The notes: generated by a model from the letters alone, not told the origin. 64,000 bases of DNA from Lysinibacillus sphaericus (GCF_006864135.1 NZ_SADV01000004.1:62001-126000), one strand, 5' to 3'; counted from the stretch's first letter, positions 46,780 to 56,007 are shown. Numbers and translations are program-made.

Positions 46780-47636
46780 GTTTCTTCCTCCTAGCATTTA
46801 AATATGTCTATATTCTTATACGAAATAATCGACATAAAGTTTCAATGAAATAATAATCCTTACATAAATTTTACTGCTATTTGTAAAGTTTCTCAATGAT
46901 ATTACTTAAGAACAAGAAAATCCTTTGCTTTATTAGGAAGAAAAGGGGACAAACGAAAAAGAAGTCAAACAAAATGTCCGACATTGTTGTTTCATCTATT
47001 ACTCGGGTAGGTAATAAAGGGCCTATTTGGATTAATCGATTTCATTATATATATTGTATTCATAGTTATAGTAATTCGCGAATTACTTCACATGTTGTTA
47101 GTCAATTTTTTCTCTCTTAATAGGTTAAACATTAGTATTGTTTTTTCGTCTGTTGTTGATTCCTTGTCATGGCGTTAAAATTATTTATAAAATTAATAAG
47201 CGTATTCGAGATTTTATTCTCAAAATACGCTTACATATCGAGTAGTGATACACGCCGATTTTAAGACATTCATTAGACTGGAAATGCAATTAATTGTTCT
47301 GTCGAAACATCCCACCTACCTAGTACCTTCACGGAAATCGGAAAGGAGCTTCTTATACAAGCACAAAGCCGAACCTGGACGCATGTTTTTCTGTAGCGAA
47401 AGCAACAAAAGTTTTCTGTGCGAAAGCGAAGCGACAGCAACAATTTTGCCGAGCCATAATTGATTTTCTATTGAAGGAAAAATAACATTGTTAAATATGT
47501 TAAACAACTTTATAATAGTGTTAATTAAATCCAATTGTTAAAATTTTTTCATGTACTTAGGTGTTTTTCAATTTCTCATGTAACAAAGATTGCGCCATAA
47601 AGATGACTTCATAGGTAAAAAGGGAGAGTCTACCAT
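46780..47636. other. Long intergenic region with hairpin and repeat copy
   Basis: About 860 AT-rich bases without a convincing gene. A stem (AAGCGTATT with AATACGCTT) lies at 47,198-47,232, and a repeat copy lies at 47,330-47,465. Short ORFs here coincide with the repeat or lack ribosome sites. Confidence 0.5.
47330..47465. repeat. Dispersed intergenic repeat, copy
   Basis: AAGCACAAAGCCGAACCTGGAC, then ATGTTTTTCTGTAGCGAAAGC, TTTTCTGTGCGAAAGCGAAGC and GCCGAGCCATAATTGATTT. The blocks are those of copies at 1.2, 12.4, 21.8 and 30.3 kb, mixed in order. Confidence 0.65.
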
Positions 47637-47903
47637 ATGCAAAAAAACACAAACAATAAGATTGAACTCATTGATACTAAAATCATGTTAGAGAAATACA
47701 AAGAAGATATAGAATTAATTCAAAAGTCATTAAAAAAACTTGAGTTGGAAATTAGGTTTTTGCAAAGTGAAGGTTTAGTTGAAATAGAAAAGTTGAGTAA
47801 CGACATAAGTAAGTTGCAATTACTTTCAACGAGTGTAAAATTTAAAGCTAAATGTCTTATCTGTAATAACAGTAAAACCATTGAGACTTTAACGACAAAA
47901 TAA
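47637..47903 (+). CDS. Small coiled-coil protein with a CxxC pair
   Basis: An 88-residue protein: a charged amphipathic helix of about 65 residues (YKEDIELIQKSLKKLELEIRF, IEKLSNDISKLQLL) with heptad spacing, then AKCLICNNSKTIET containing a CxxC pair. An AAAGGGAGAG site lies upstream at slightly long spacing. A weak terminator follows (AGTCACA with TTGTGGCT, then T, about 47,920-47,947). No family recognised; size and style resemble phage accessory genes. Confidence 0.5.
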   Translation: MQKNTNNKIELIDTKIMLEKYKEDIELIQKSLKKLELEIRFLQSEGLVEIEKLSNDISKLQLLSTSVKFKAKCLICNNSKTIETLTTK

Positions 47904-48018
47904 AATATTGATATCAAGTCACATCTAATTTATTGTGGCTTTTTATTGTGCTTTATATTTCTTGTGATGACATTCGGTTCCCTATATTCTATGATTAGTG
48001 TGGAAGGTGGTGCCAAAT

Positions 48019-48231
48019 ATGAGAGAAAATTTAGAACAGATTACAATCAGCTTTTGTGAACAAAACGGAGATATAATTATGACGTATGACATCAACAACT
48101 CTCTATCAGCTCTGATTCCGAACGTTGGTGATGTAGTTAATATGGATGATAATTACAGGGCAGTGAGTGAAAGAACTTTTACTTACAGTCCAAGAAGTAT
48201 TATAGTTACAATCTATTTAGAAGAATTATAA
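48019..48231 (+). CDS. Small protein, unknown
   Basis: A 70-residue, probably beta-rich protein (LEQITISFCEQNGDIIMTYD, IPNVGDVVNMDDNYRAVSERTF, SIIVTIYLEEL). ATG 48,019 follows GGAAGGTGG. The gene is followed by a hairpin-plus-T arrangement (TGTGGCTTTTTATT) nearly identical to the one after the 47,637 gene, which suggests a duplicated or phage-style cassette. No family recognised. Confidence 0.5.
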   Translation: MRENLEQITISFCEQNGDIIMTYDINNSLSALIPNVGDVVNMDDNYRAVSERTFTYSPRSIIVTIYLEEL

Positions 48232-48276
48232 TCAGGACTTCAAAGTCATACTCATTATGAGTTGTGGCTTTTTATT

Positions 48277-48426
48277 ATGACAAGAAACCCGATGGATGTA
48301 TCGCATGAACTTTGGGATTTGAATGATAAATCGACGTGGAAGGGTCTTACATACGCTCTCACTTGCATACAGTGTTTGGAAGCGAAAATTCGAAAGGATG
48401 TGAGGGCAAATGAAAGTAACGGTTAA
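48277..48426 (+). CDS. Candidate small ORF, unknown
   Basis: 49 codons (MTRNPMDVSHELWDLNDKST... to VRANESNG). The composition is protein-like, but no good ribosome site is seen. It overlaps the next tiny ORF by 17 bases, as in phage early regions. Confidence 0.3.
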   Translation: MTRNPMDVSHELWDLNDKSTWKGLTYALTCIQCLEAKIRKDVRANESNG

Positions 48427-48490
48427 AGAATGGCGTGTAATGTCTGATCATAACAAACAATTACTTTTAAATGCGGTAGCAACTAAATAA
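48410..48490 (+). CDS. Candidate small ORF with strong ribosome site
   Basis: 26 codons (MKVTVKEWRVMSDHNK...). AAAGGATGTGAGGG lies at good distance. Too short for any family call. Confidence 0.35.
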   Translation: MKVTVKEWRVMSDHNKQLLLNAVATK

Positions 48491-48792
48491 AGCATAGATA
48501 AAAAGAGGAATGAGAACCCAATACGTATTAGAAAATGCAGTGCTAGAAAGTTCAATTAAGAGTTGTCCAGCAGACAACATCTCATTAAATGGATAAAAAT
48601 GATGAAATCACTCATAAAGGTTGCCATGAGAACAGTGGAATGGTGTAAGTAAGGCATCTAAATAATTATTTGCTACGGCTGGTGTTTTTTGTGGAGGGAA
48701 AATAAAAAGGACTGGGGAATTAACCTCAATCCTAATTAAATTTGCCCCCAATAACCTTGGTATTCCTACACTTTAAAAACAAAAGAGCCAGA

Positions 48793-49074
48793 CTAAACAA
48801 TGTCTGACTCCATGCGTGTATAACCTTTTAAATCATCAAAAAGCTCTAAAGTAAATGAATTGGAATCTGCTTGAGGGCTAACACCCTTTTGAACGAATAC
48901 TAAGAATTCATCTATCGCTTTTTTTGATCCTTCTACTTCAACCTCAATTTGATCTTGATTATTTAGTTTACAGTATCCTTTTAATCCTAGTTCAATCGCT
49001 TTCTGTTTAATGAAAAAACGATAGCCAGTCCCGTAAACATCACCGAAAAATTGAATAAGCGCTCGCTTGTTCAA
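48793..49074 (-). CDS. Acylphosphatase-like protein
   Basis: A 93-residue protein of the acylphosphatase fold, which hydrolyses acyl phosphates. The active loop reads FFGDVYGTGYRFF, where the family has GxVQGVGFR. The catalytic Arg is kept, but the Gln-Gly-Val part is changed. The second signature GYCKLNNQDQIEVEVEG keeps one Asn position. Activity is therefore uncertain. TTG start after GTAGGAGGTG on the minus strand, and a terminator-like stem (GAGCCAGAC with GTCTGACTC) overlaps its end. It follows the chemoreceptor gene by 44 bases and may share its transcript. Confidence 0.78.
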   Translation of the reverse strand: MNKRALIQFFGDVYGTGYRFFIKQKAIELGLKGYCKLNNQDQIEVEVEGSKKAIDEFLVFVQKGVSPQADSNSFTLELFDDLKGYTRMESDIV

Positions 49075-49118
49075 GCTAACACCTCCTACTAGTTAAAAGG
49101 GGTGAATCCCCTTGGTGG

Positions 49119-50846
49119 TTAGTGCATAACACGTTCTTTTTCTAAATATACGATTAAATTATTGATAAAATAGAGAACATGCTTAGAAGCTTGATCTACT
49201 TCTTTTAAATGAACTTCAGCTTGTTGAATATTCCCAATCTTATAAGCTTCCGCTGCTAACTTCGCCGATTCATGAACACGTAGATGATATGCGTCTAATT
49301 CTCGGTATTCCTGTAAGTGTCCGAAACGTTCGACAGTGCGAGCGGATGTATACCATTTACCGAGACGGCAATCTGTATGCGAAGAAACATCACTTGGTTC
49401 GACATTTTCAAGACCAAGGAACATATTATAAATTCGCCATTTCCATAAAATATGATCGGCCTTTGATAATTGTAAAAGTGCTATAGACGATAGCTGAACA
49501 TTATTATTCTCAATAATATCATTGCGGAAACGATTAATTTCTTTCCCTAATGAATGAATATCACTAGATGTATTATGACTATATTCGCGAATGTCATCTT
49601 GTAGGTTAGAAATTTCAATCATTCTTGCTGATACTTCATCAATAGCTGCAGCCTGTTCCTGTGATATCGCAGCTGTATTCGTGACATCCAGATTAATACC
49701 TTCAATGGCACTAACAATCGCATTTAATAATGGTAACGATTCTTTAGCCTCTACTGTTGCATCTTTAATAATCTCAGTCGTTTCTGTAATTGAGTTTGAC
49801 ACATCGTTTGAATAGCTTTTTAAATGATGTACATTTGCAGTTACTTCACTTAGCGCTGATACCGTTCCCTCAGCAAGCTTTCGAACTTCCTGCGCAACTA
49901 CGGCGAAGCCTTTACCATGTTCGCCTGCTCGTGCAGCCTCAATAGAAGCATTCAAAGCAAGTAAATTCGTTTGATCGGCAATTTGGTTTATTAACGTTAC
50001 AACATGCTCAATATCATTTACCCGCTTTTGTAATTCTGAAAAGGATTCAACAATTGTTGTAAATGTCTCTTCTGTTTTAAAGATTTCAGAAAGGGCATGC
50101 TCAATTGCATTTTTTCCTTGTACAGCATGATCAACAGATTCAGTTGTTTTTTCAGAAATACGAGAAGACATTCGAGCAACCTCGTTAATAGAAGCGGCAA
50201 TTTCTTCAGTTGCCGCGGTAGAGGACTGAATTTCTTCGTTTTGTTTATCTAGGCTAAATACTAAATCTTTCATGTACATGATTTTTGCGTTGACATCCAT
50301 TAAAGAAGAAATTTCAGCAACTACATTTTCAATAGTACGTTCTGTTAATACTTCGATGAGTAATTCTTGGTCAACATTAACAGCTGATTGGAAAGATTTC
50401 ATATATTCAAATGCTCTATTAGGTTTTAAACCGAAATTATGTAAAATGTATGTAGTAATATAAAATGCAAATTGATTGAAGACGACGATTAACTTACCTG
50501 GCTCATATTGATTCTTTCTAAATAAATTAAAAAATTTAACGGTTTCATCTACATAGTCATCATCACGAGTAGCTAAGAAAAATTGATTTAAGTATCGATT
50601 AATATTTTCTTCACTAATCGTTAGCTGAGAGGAAAGAGAGATTTCTCTTAAATAGTTAGTAAAAATAGCATTCATTGAAGGCGTGATATCTTTTAATTTA
50701 TTGTAGAGAGTTTTTAAATTCTCTTCATCTTGAGCATTGAAATGGTTAAATGCTAGTGTTTTATTAAAACGACCTGTAGCATTTAAATTTGTACCACGCC
50801 TTAATAATTCATCGAGTTCGGCCTTAGGTCGAATACTTGAAAACAT
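49119..50846 (-). CDS. Globin-like (HemAT-type) chemoreceptor with CZB domain
   Basis: A 575-residue soluble methyl-accepting chemotaxis protein. The N-terminal 170 residues have the helical layout of the protoglobin sensor of HemAT ([41 protein letters not shown]). The expected haem-ligand His between RK and the PGKL turn is not seen. A signalling domain follows, with the conserved hairpin [20 protein letters not shown]. The C-terminus is a chemoreceptor zinc-binding domain ([33 protein letters not shown]) with the His and Cys ligands. It should couple to CheA/CheW in the cytoplasm. Confidence 0.87.
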   Translation of the reverse strand: MFSSIRPKAELDELLRRGTNLNATGRFNKTLAFNHFNAQDEENLKTLYNKLKDITPSMNAIFTNYLREISLSSQLTISEENINRYLNQFFLATRDDDYVDETVKFFNLFRKNQYEPGKLIVVFNQFAFYITTYILHNFGLKPNRAFEYMKSFQSAVNVDQELLIEVLTERTIENVVAEISSLMDVNAKIMYMKDLVFSLDKQNEEIQSSTAATEEIAASINEVARMSSRISEKTTESVDHAVQGKNAIEHALSEIFKTEETFTTIVESFSELQKRVNDIEHVVTLINQIADQTNLLALNASIEAARAGEHGKGFAVVAQEVRKLAEGTVSALSEVTANVHHLKSYSNDVSNSITETTEIIKDATVEAKESLPLLNAIVSAIEGINLDVTNTAAISQEQAAAIDEVSARMIEISNLQDDIREYSHNTSSDIHSLGKEINRFRNDIIENNNVQLSSIALLQLSKADHILWKWRIYNMFLGLENVEPSDVSSHTDCRLGKWYTSARTVERFGHLQEYRELDAYHLRVHESAKLAAEAYKIGNIQQAEVHLKEVDQASKHVLYFINNLIVYLEKERVMH

Positions 50847-50973
50847 AAAAAAAATACCTCCAAAAATTATGAATAATAAGGTAATAATAGCATATGACAG
50901 AGTGTTTTAATAGACATTTCAAATGTGTTTGCTAAAATGAAAATATCTTATTACAGCAGGGAATGTGGCAAAT

Positions 50974-51255
50974 ATGTATACAATCATTTACATGAAAGCT
51001 GATTATGAGCCTTGGTGGAAGTTTGAAGGCTGGGAGGCTTTTATTCAATCAAATGAAACATTTGAATCGGAGGAGCAATTTGAGTCAGCATTGCAAACGA
51101 AACTGCAGCACTTCCGTTTAACATATGACAATGAGGCTACGAAAGAAGAGGGATATTGGGCATTCTGGTCAGAAGATGAAAGTGTTTTTTGCGAAGCCTG
51201 TGATGATGATGTACAAATTTATCACGGCATTATCGCTTTAAAATCTGGAAAATAG
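50974..51255 (+). CDS. DUF1033 family protein
   Basis: A 93-residue protein. YMKADYEPWWKFEGWE is the family signature, followed by an acidic helical part (SNETFESEEQFESALQTKL) and ATKEEGYWAFWSEDESVFCEACDDDVQIYHG. Proteins of this family are found across bacilli and lactic bacteria; the role is unknown. ATG 50,974 is preferred because AGGGA lies 11 bases before it; GTG 50,965 almost touches that site. Confidence 0.82.
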   Translation: MYTIIYMKADYEPWWKFEGWEAFIQSNETFESEEQFESALQTKLQHFRLTYDNEATKEEGYWAFWSEDESVFCEACDDDVQIYHGIIALKSGK

Positions 51256-51296
51256 AAATAAAATTTAGAAATTAATAAAAAAACATTTTTCTTTAT

Positions 51297-51325
51297 TTGA
51301 CAAAATTATGAATGGCGGTTATACT
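51297..51325 (+). promoter_or_regulatory. Sigma-A promoter of the cold-shock gene
   Basis: Perfect TTGACA, 17 bases, then TATACT. Transcription would start near 51,332, giving a 5' leader of about 150 nt. Confidence 0.8.
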
Positions 51326-51360
51326 TAAGTTAACAATTTAATTGCTTCACCGGAAACATG

Positions 51361-51423
51361 AATTCACATATTACAAAAAGTGATCGCGTTAGTTCGGTAC
51401 TCTTTGTAATATGTGAATTTTTT
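51361..51423 (+). promoter_or_regulatory. Attenuator-like hairpin in the cold-shock leader
   Basis: AATTCACATATTACAAA (51,361-51,377) pairs perfectly with TTTGTAATATGTGAATT (51,403-51,419), 17 base pairs, followed by six T. It has the form of an intrinsic terminator between promoter and gene, so expression would depend on read-through or refolding. Confidence 0.8.
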
Positions 51424-51479
51424 ACAATCGTTGAAGAAATTACATATTGTTCACTTTTATTTTTTGGAGGTTTTCTTAA

Positions 51480-51680
51480 ATGAAACAAGGTACAGTAAAA
51501 TGGTTTAACTCAGAAAAAGGTTTTGGATTCATCGAAGTTGAAGGTGAAAACGACGTATTCGTACACTTCTCAGCTATCCAAGGCGAAGGTTTCAAAACTC
51601 TTGACGAAGGTCAAAAAGTGGAATTCGAAGTTGTAGATGGCAACCGCGGACCACAAGCTGCTAACGTAACTAAACTTTAA
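51480..51680 (+). CDS. Cold-shock protein, CspA family
   Basis: A 66-residue OB-fold RNA chaperone. RNP1 (KGFGFIEV) and RNP2 (VFVHFSAI) are intact, and the length and the ends [10 protein letters not shown] and NVTKL are standard. It binds single-stranded RNA and prevents misfolding in the cold or during growth. TTTTGGAGG lies before the ATG. A long leader with a strong terminator-shaped hairpin precedes it. Confidence 0.96.
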   Translation: MKQGTVKWFNSEKGFGFIEVEGENDVFVHFSAIQGEGFKTLDEGQKVEFEVVDGNRGPQAANVTKL

Positions 51681-51711
51681 TTCACAGTAATTAAAATTAC
51701 TTCCGTTAAAA

Positions 51712-51748
51712 AAAGGCATCCTATTGATATAGGATGCCTTTTTTTTAT
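51712..51748 (+). terminator. Cold-shock gene terminator
   Basis: AAGGCATCCTAT and ATAGGATGCCTT pair perfectly around TGAT, then eight T. Confidence 0.9.
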
Positions 51749-51934
51749 ATGCTTCGAACATTTGAGAGTTACAAAATATGATTACTAGTGACTTGGTATT
51801 TGAAAGAGTCTAGATACTACGATTCATACAGATCAAAAATTAAGTTTCTCAATTTCTGTACGATTTAATAATTATATTATGTAAACAAAATAAATTGCTT
51901 GTCTCTTTAGTATGAGAACAAGCAACTTTTCGCA

Positions 51935-52744
51935 TTAATTACTTAGTATGCGTTGTAGCACTTCTACAGGAATAAACAAACCGACACGACCATATGGATC
52001 TTTTTTCGCCGTTGCAAAGACGATCCCAATCACCTCACCAGCAGCATTTATAACAGGACTACCACTATTTCCTCGATAAACAGGGGCTTTCATCATCATT
52101 ATAGGCTCCTGCCAATCATCAACGAAAGTTGACTCCAGTAAAGTTCCTTCATTTGCAATGCCCGTAAACGCTAATGGATTACCAATGAAATAGACATGCT
52201 CATGTTTGCTATAGTTAGGATTTTCTGCAAGCGAGAGGGAAGGTAAGTCATCACCAGCTACCTGCAATAATGCTAAATCTACGTCAGGGAAACTTTGTAG
52301 TACCTTGGCAGCCATTAACCCTTCTTCAGGAAAAATGACGAATAATGATTGAGCATCTTCTACAACGTGTGCATTGGTTACGATAAGTCCATCTGAAGAA
52401 ATTGAAAAACCAGTGCCTTTACTAGAACCTGTAGAGATCTCTACTACAGCTTTTTTATAGGTTTTTATATCTTCTTGCGCTGATAGCCGTGCAGACACCT
52501 TCAAAAATTCAAGAGCTGGAGGGGAGTAAATTTGAAAGATAAGAGCAAAGGTATTCAAAATTAATACAAATGCCATACTCCAGACAATCCATTTGACAAT
52601 TGGTTTTCGTTTTTTAGGCTTTTTACCTTGTAGTAGTTCTTCGTGTTCTTGTGCCAACGCCTTTTGCTGTTCAGCGAGGACAAGTTCTATTAATTCTTCT
52701 TCTGTCAATTCTTCATCTGTTGTTGATCTATGTATATCATTCAT
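51935..52744 (-). CDS. Membrane-anchored trypsin-like serine protease
   Basis: A 269-residue HtrA-type protease without a PDZ domain. An acidic, helical cytoplasmic head of about 50 residues (EEELIELVLAEQQKALAQEHEEL) precedes one membrane helix (WIVWSMAFVLILNTFALIF). The extracellular protease domain has the catalytic His in VTNAHVVED, Asp in FPDVDLALLQ and Ser in YRGNSGSPVI. Lack of PDZ suggests a housekeeping or processing role different from classic HtrA. Start ATG with AAGGAGGG upstream on the minus strand. Confidence 0.87.
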   Translation of the reverse strand: MNDIHRSTTDEELTEEELIELVLAEQQKALAQEHEELLQGKKPKKRKPIVKWIVWSMAFVLILNTFALIFQIYSPPALEFLKVSARLSAQEDIKTYKKAVVEISTGSSKGTGFSISSDGLIVTNAHVVEDAQSLFVIFPEEGLMAAKVLQSFPDVDLALLQVAGDDLPSLSLAENPNYSKHEHVYFIGNPLAFTGIANEGTLLESTFVDDWQEPIMMMKAPVYRGNSGSPVINAAGEVIGIVFATAKKDPYGRVGLFIPVEVLQRILSN

Positions 52745-52806
52745 AAAAACCCTCCTTACCCAAAATGAAAAGCGCCCACGCAGGACACCTGTAAAGTAAT
52801 TGTTAT

Positions 52807-53525
52807 TTAAATTTTTAGGGCTAAGGTAATGACGAAAGGTTCCTTATCTGTTGTCAGCATTGTGTCATTTATACGAATAAGGCTGATATTTTTAAAAAAT
52901 ATTGCGATATCGTCATTATCCTCTGAGTGTGCTAGCTGAATAACACCATGATAGGCAGTTGCTCAGTAGTGGTTCGTTAAATTGTAGTTCATATGAGTAC
53001 ATTCAGGCTCATACTAGAGTCCTTTGGCTATTTGCCTTCATTATACGTGAAGTATATAGGTTATACGAACATTATGAAAATCAGTTTTCCTCATTACCAG
53101 TTGTTTGAAACGTACACTTAAGCCGATGGGCATGGCATGTAGGGTTAAGTGTGGCAGCAATCAACATCAGTGATGATAGGCATAGTACATCCATCTAGCT
53201 GTTCTAGCAATACATTATAAGGCTTTCTTCCAGTTCCCAAACCATCATATTGTTCATGTTACGTAAAATAATCGCTGAAGCTTTGTCAAAAATGTCGTGT
53301 AGTTTTGCATAGCAAAGTTTTTCTCGCAATACTTTTAGAGGAAGTAAGGTTTCCAACGAAGCCGTACATTGTATTTATATTTTCACCTAAAAAACGACCT
53401 TTAACAATGCCAGATTGAACTGTAATCCATGAATTGTGATGCAGGTTTTATCTGTCGTTTTTTCTAACCAGTTAAGTCGATCATCTGTCCAAATAGGTGG
53501 GATTTGGATGTTATAGAGAACATAA
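52807..53525 (-). pseudogene. Decayed gene, family unknown
   Basis: The minus strand keeps protein-like text in changing frames. IQIPPIWTDDRLNWLEKT lies near 53,500, then SWITVQSGIVKGRFLGENI with MYGFVGN, and a well-kept C-terminus, TAYHGVIQLAHSEDNDDIAIF then NISLIRINDTML and FVITLALKI-stop at 52,807. At least three shifts or stops break it. I could not assign a family. Confidence 0.45.
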
Positions 53526-54107
53526 AATACCTCTTTCTATTTAATAAAGCTTTTATACATGATTTTACAATTTAAAGATTTGCATTCTTGTTTTGAGGAA
53601 AGAGAAGTAAAAAGTAACTAAATGAATAGTTCTAACAAAATAAATGAATAAATAATAATGTTATGTAAACTCGATACTAAGCTTGTAAGAGAGTTATCGG
53701 TTTACAAAAAATGGGTGTTGGTATATGTACCGGCGTGGTCAGCATTAGCACAAGGCACTATTCAAGTATTAAAAGCTATAACAGATGACAATCTAGAGTA
53801 AAGCATTGTAGAAGGTTCCAATACATTTAGTTTGTTATTTATACATTGAAAAGCTCACATTTGATATGTGGACTTTTGAACTGAATATAGTGGGAATATT
53901 AACCATTATGTCACATTTAATACTATTACTTGTAATTTTTTCTAATTCCAGTATTGAATTTTCTGGAAATATATTGTAAAGTGGGTATGAAATTTTAATA
54001 TTTTGATTTTTCTCTTTAGTGATATCTTTTCGTATATTTCAAGTATTGTTAATTTTACTAGTGTGTAAGGTTTCTTACTTTCAAAAAGAAAAAAGAGGTG
54101 GTTTGTT
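53526..54107. other. Upstream region of the biosynthetic cluster
   Basis: About 580 AT-rich bases. A scrap at 53,691-53,802 reads LSVYKKWVLVYVPAWSALAQ then TDDNLE-stop, without a start. No clear promoter consensus or terminator was seen. The promoter of the nine-gene cluster is expected in 53,850-54,080. Confidence 0.4.
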
Positions 54108-54764
54108 TTGGGAAAATTCAGATTTAATAGTATATTAGAAAAAATTTTTTCTGGTAAATTATTGACAGAAGAGGATCGTATTTGGGCAGAACAGGTTGTT
54201 GCATTTAAAGAAGCTACATCAGGGCAAATAAGAGCATACGAAATTGCTACCAAGCCTGGTTTTGACCTTAAACAATCACTGTTTTCTACTATTGAAAAAT
54301 TAGAAGAATTGTTGAAAAGATGCCCTCAAGAAGGGCTTAATATGTGTCCTGCTCCAAACAAGTGGTCTGTACACCAAATTATAGGCCATTTAGCTGATAA
54401 CGAGGTCTGTAATTCAGTACGCGTACGTTGTATTTTAACAGAGGATTGCCCCAATTTGGTTGGATACGACTCAGATGACTGGGAGCGATGGTTTAGGCTT
54501 GATGATGTGTGGACGTGTTTCGCACGTTTTAAAAGAGAACGTATGAACCTGTTATCTTTACTAGATACCTTACATGAAGAAGAGTGGAATCGTATCGGAT
54601 ATTTAGATTATCGAGGAAATGAACAACTGCGTGTTCTATTAGGTGTTCTGGCAGGTCATGATGAGAATCATATCAATCAAATGAAACGGACAATCGAATA
54701 TGTAGAACGGGCGTTAGATGTCAACATAACGACTGAAAAAATTAGTGAAAGGGGTTTAATATAG
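54108..54764 (+). CDS. DinB-fold protein heading the cluster
   Basis: A 218-residue four-helix DinB_2-type protein. CPAPNKWSVHQIIGHLADNE carries the first metal-site His, and GVLAGHDENHINQM carries the HxxxH pair, so the metal triad is complete. An N-terminal extension of about 55 residues (LLTEEDRIWAEQVVAFKEA) is unusual; plain DinB proteins are about 150-170 residues. Relatives transfer low-molecular-weight thiols or hydrolyse amides. In this setting it may join or remove a thiol during biosynthesis. TTG start after AAAAGAGGTGG. The stop codon touches the next start, so they are coupled. Confidence 0.8.
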   Translation: MGKFRFNSILEKIFSGKLLTEEDRIWAEQVVAFKEATSGQIRAYEIATKPGFDLKQSLFSTIEKLEELLKRCPQEGLNMCPAPNKWSVHQIIGHLADNEVCNSVRVRCILTEDCPNLVGYDSDDWERWFRLDDVWTCFARFKRERMNLLSLLDTLHEEEWNRIGYLDYRGNEQLRVLLGVLAGHDENHINQMKRTIEYVERALDVNITTEKISERGLI

Positions 54765-55970
54765 ATGTCGTACTTGCAACTTCAAGAAGAAATTTTGGAT
54801 CAAGATTTATGTACTAGTTGTGGTGCTTGTGTGGCAGTATGTCCGGCTAACATCATCAGTTTAAACGACGCTTTTTTACCTGAAACGACTTTGGATTCTG
54901 AAATGATATCGAATGTTTGCGTTTCATGTAACCTATGCAGTGAGATATGTCCAGGGAGGGAGACGGACGTACCGGCATCCGAGATGTTTCTTTTCGGCCG
55001 CACACGGATTCCTGAGGAGCGTTGGACTGGTATTATGCAAAAATCTAATTTAGTTTCCGCTGTAGATTCAAGCATACGTGATCGAGCTTCTGCTGGTGGT
55101 GCTGCAACTGGTTTATTAGTGTCTGCACTACGATCAGGATTAGTTGATGCAGTTCTAGTTATTGATCGTGATAAAGAACGTCCTTGGATTCCTCAGGCAA
55201 TCTTGACTGATGATGAACAGACAATTATTAATTGCGCGCAATCAACATATTGTGTGGCTCCAAACTTGCACTTGTTAAAAGAAACAAAGTACGAACGAAT
55301 TGGCATAGTTGGTTTGGCATGTGAGATCCAGGCTATCCGAAAGATTCAACGACATCCAAAAACTGCAGATCTAGCCAAGAAAATTGTGTTTACAATTGAA
55401 ATTGGGTGTGCATCTAGTACTAAGTTGTCGGGAACAGAGCATCTTATAGAGAATAAACTTAATATCCCGCTCGAAGAGGTAGCAAATGTGAGATATCGCG
55501 ATGGCCAGTATCCAGGAGCCTTTACAGTTTATACAAAGGACGATAAATCCAAAGAACTTCCATTTTTTGAATTGGTAAAGGAGTTCAAAAAATTCAAAAC
55601 ATTCAGGTGTCTATCTTGTCGTGATTGGTGGTCTGGTATTGCAGACATTTCTATTTCAGATGGGGATCCTAACATTTATGCTTCAAGTCAACACGGTGAT
55701 ATCCCAAGTCGTTTCTCAATGGTAGTAACCCGAACAGACATTGGTCAGAGGTTACTCGAACTCGGCGTAAATTCAGGTACCTTAGTAGCAGTACCTGAAA
55801 AATTTGAACCAGAAGAGAGCTTAGGTTTGCAACGTAAAAGATTCCGTAGCTCTAGCTTTGCAAAGGAATATCCTGGACGTGTTCCGGATTCTGCGGTCTT
55901 GTTTCCAGATGATGACGCGGAAAGGGAGGATGATGAGATAATTGCTACTATGTCAAACCGCATCTCCTGA
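54765..55970 (+). CDS. FrhB-like iron-sulfur flavin oxidoreductase
   Basis: A 401-residue protein. Two [4Fe-4S] sites lie at the N-terminus (Cys16, 19, 22, 26 in CTSCGACVAVCP and Cys52, 55, 58, 62 in CVSCNLCSEICP), followed by the N- and C-terminal domains of the coenzyme F420 hydrogenase beta-subunit family (RDRASAGGAATGLLVSAL, VGLACEIQAIRKIQ, FRCLSCRDWWSGIADISISD with a CxxC at 282-285). Family members use flavin and ferredoxin or F420 to reduce or oxidise small molecules. There is no evidence for F420 in this organism, so ferredoxin-linked reduction is more likely. It begins directly after the DinB stop. Confidence 0.85.
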   Translation: MSYLQLQEEILDQDLCTSCGACVAVCPANIISLNDAFLPETTLDSEMISNVCVSCNLCSEICPGRETDVPASEMFLFGRTRIPEERWTGIMQKSNLVSAVDSSIRDRASAGGAATGLLVSALRSGLVDAVLVIDRDKERPWIPQAILTDDEQTIINCAQSTYCVAPNLHLLKETKYERIGIVGLACEIQAIRKIQRHPKTADLAKKIVFTIEIGCASSTKLSGTEHLIENKLNIPLEEVANVRYRDGQYPGAFTVYTKDDKSKELPFFELVKEFKKFKTFRCLSCRDWWSGIADISISDGDPNIYASSQHGDIPSRFSMVVTRTDIGQRLLELGVNSGTLVAVPEKFEPEESLGLQRKRFRSSSFAKEYPGRVPDSAVLFPDDDAEREDDEIIATMSNRIS

Positions 55971-56007
55971 CCTAATGAATCGGCTATTTTAAAATGGGGG
56001 TTTTTTC

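Larger units (their letters stand above)
48232..48792. other. Region of tiny phage-like frames
   Basis: About 560 bases between two recognisable genes. It holds two short candidate ORFs (48,277-48,426 and 48,410-48,490, listed separately). Beyond 48,500 there is only stop-riddled sequence that may be decayed coding DNA. Confidence 0.4.

Noticed and set aside
47245..48792. Complete prophage
   Set aside because: Only tiny unknown ORFs are present; no integrase, terminase, portal, capsid or lysis genes.
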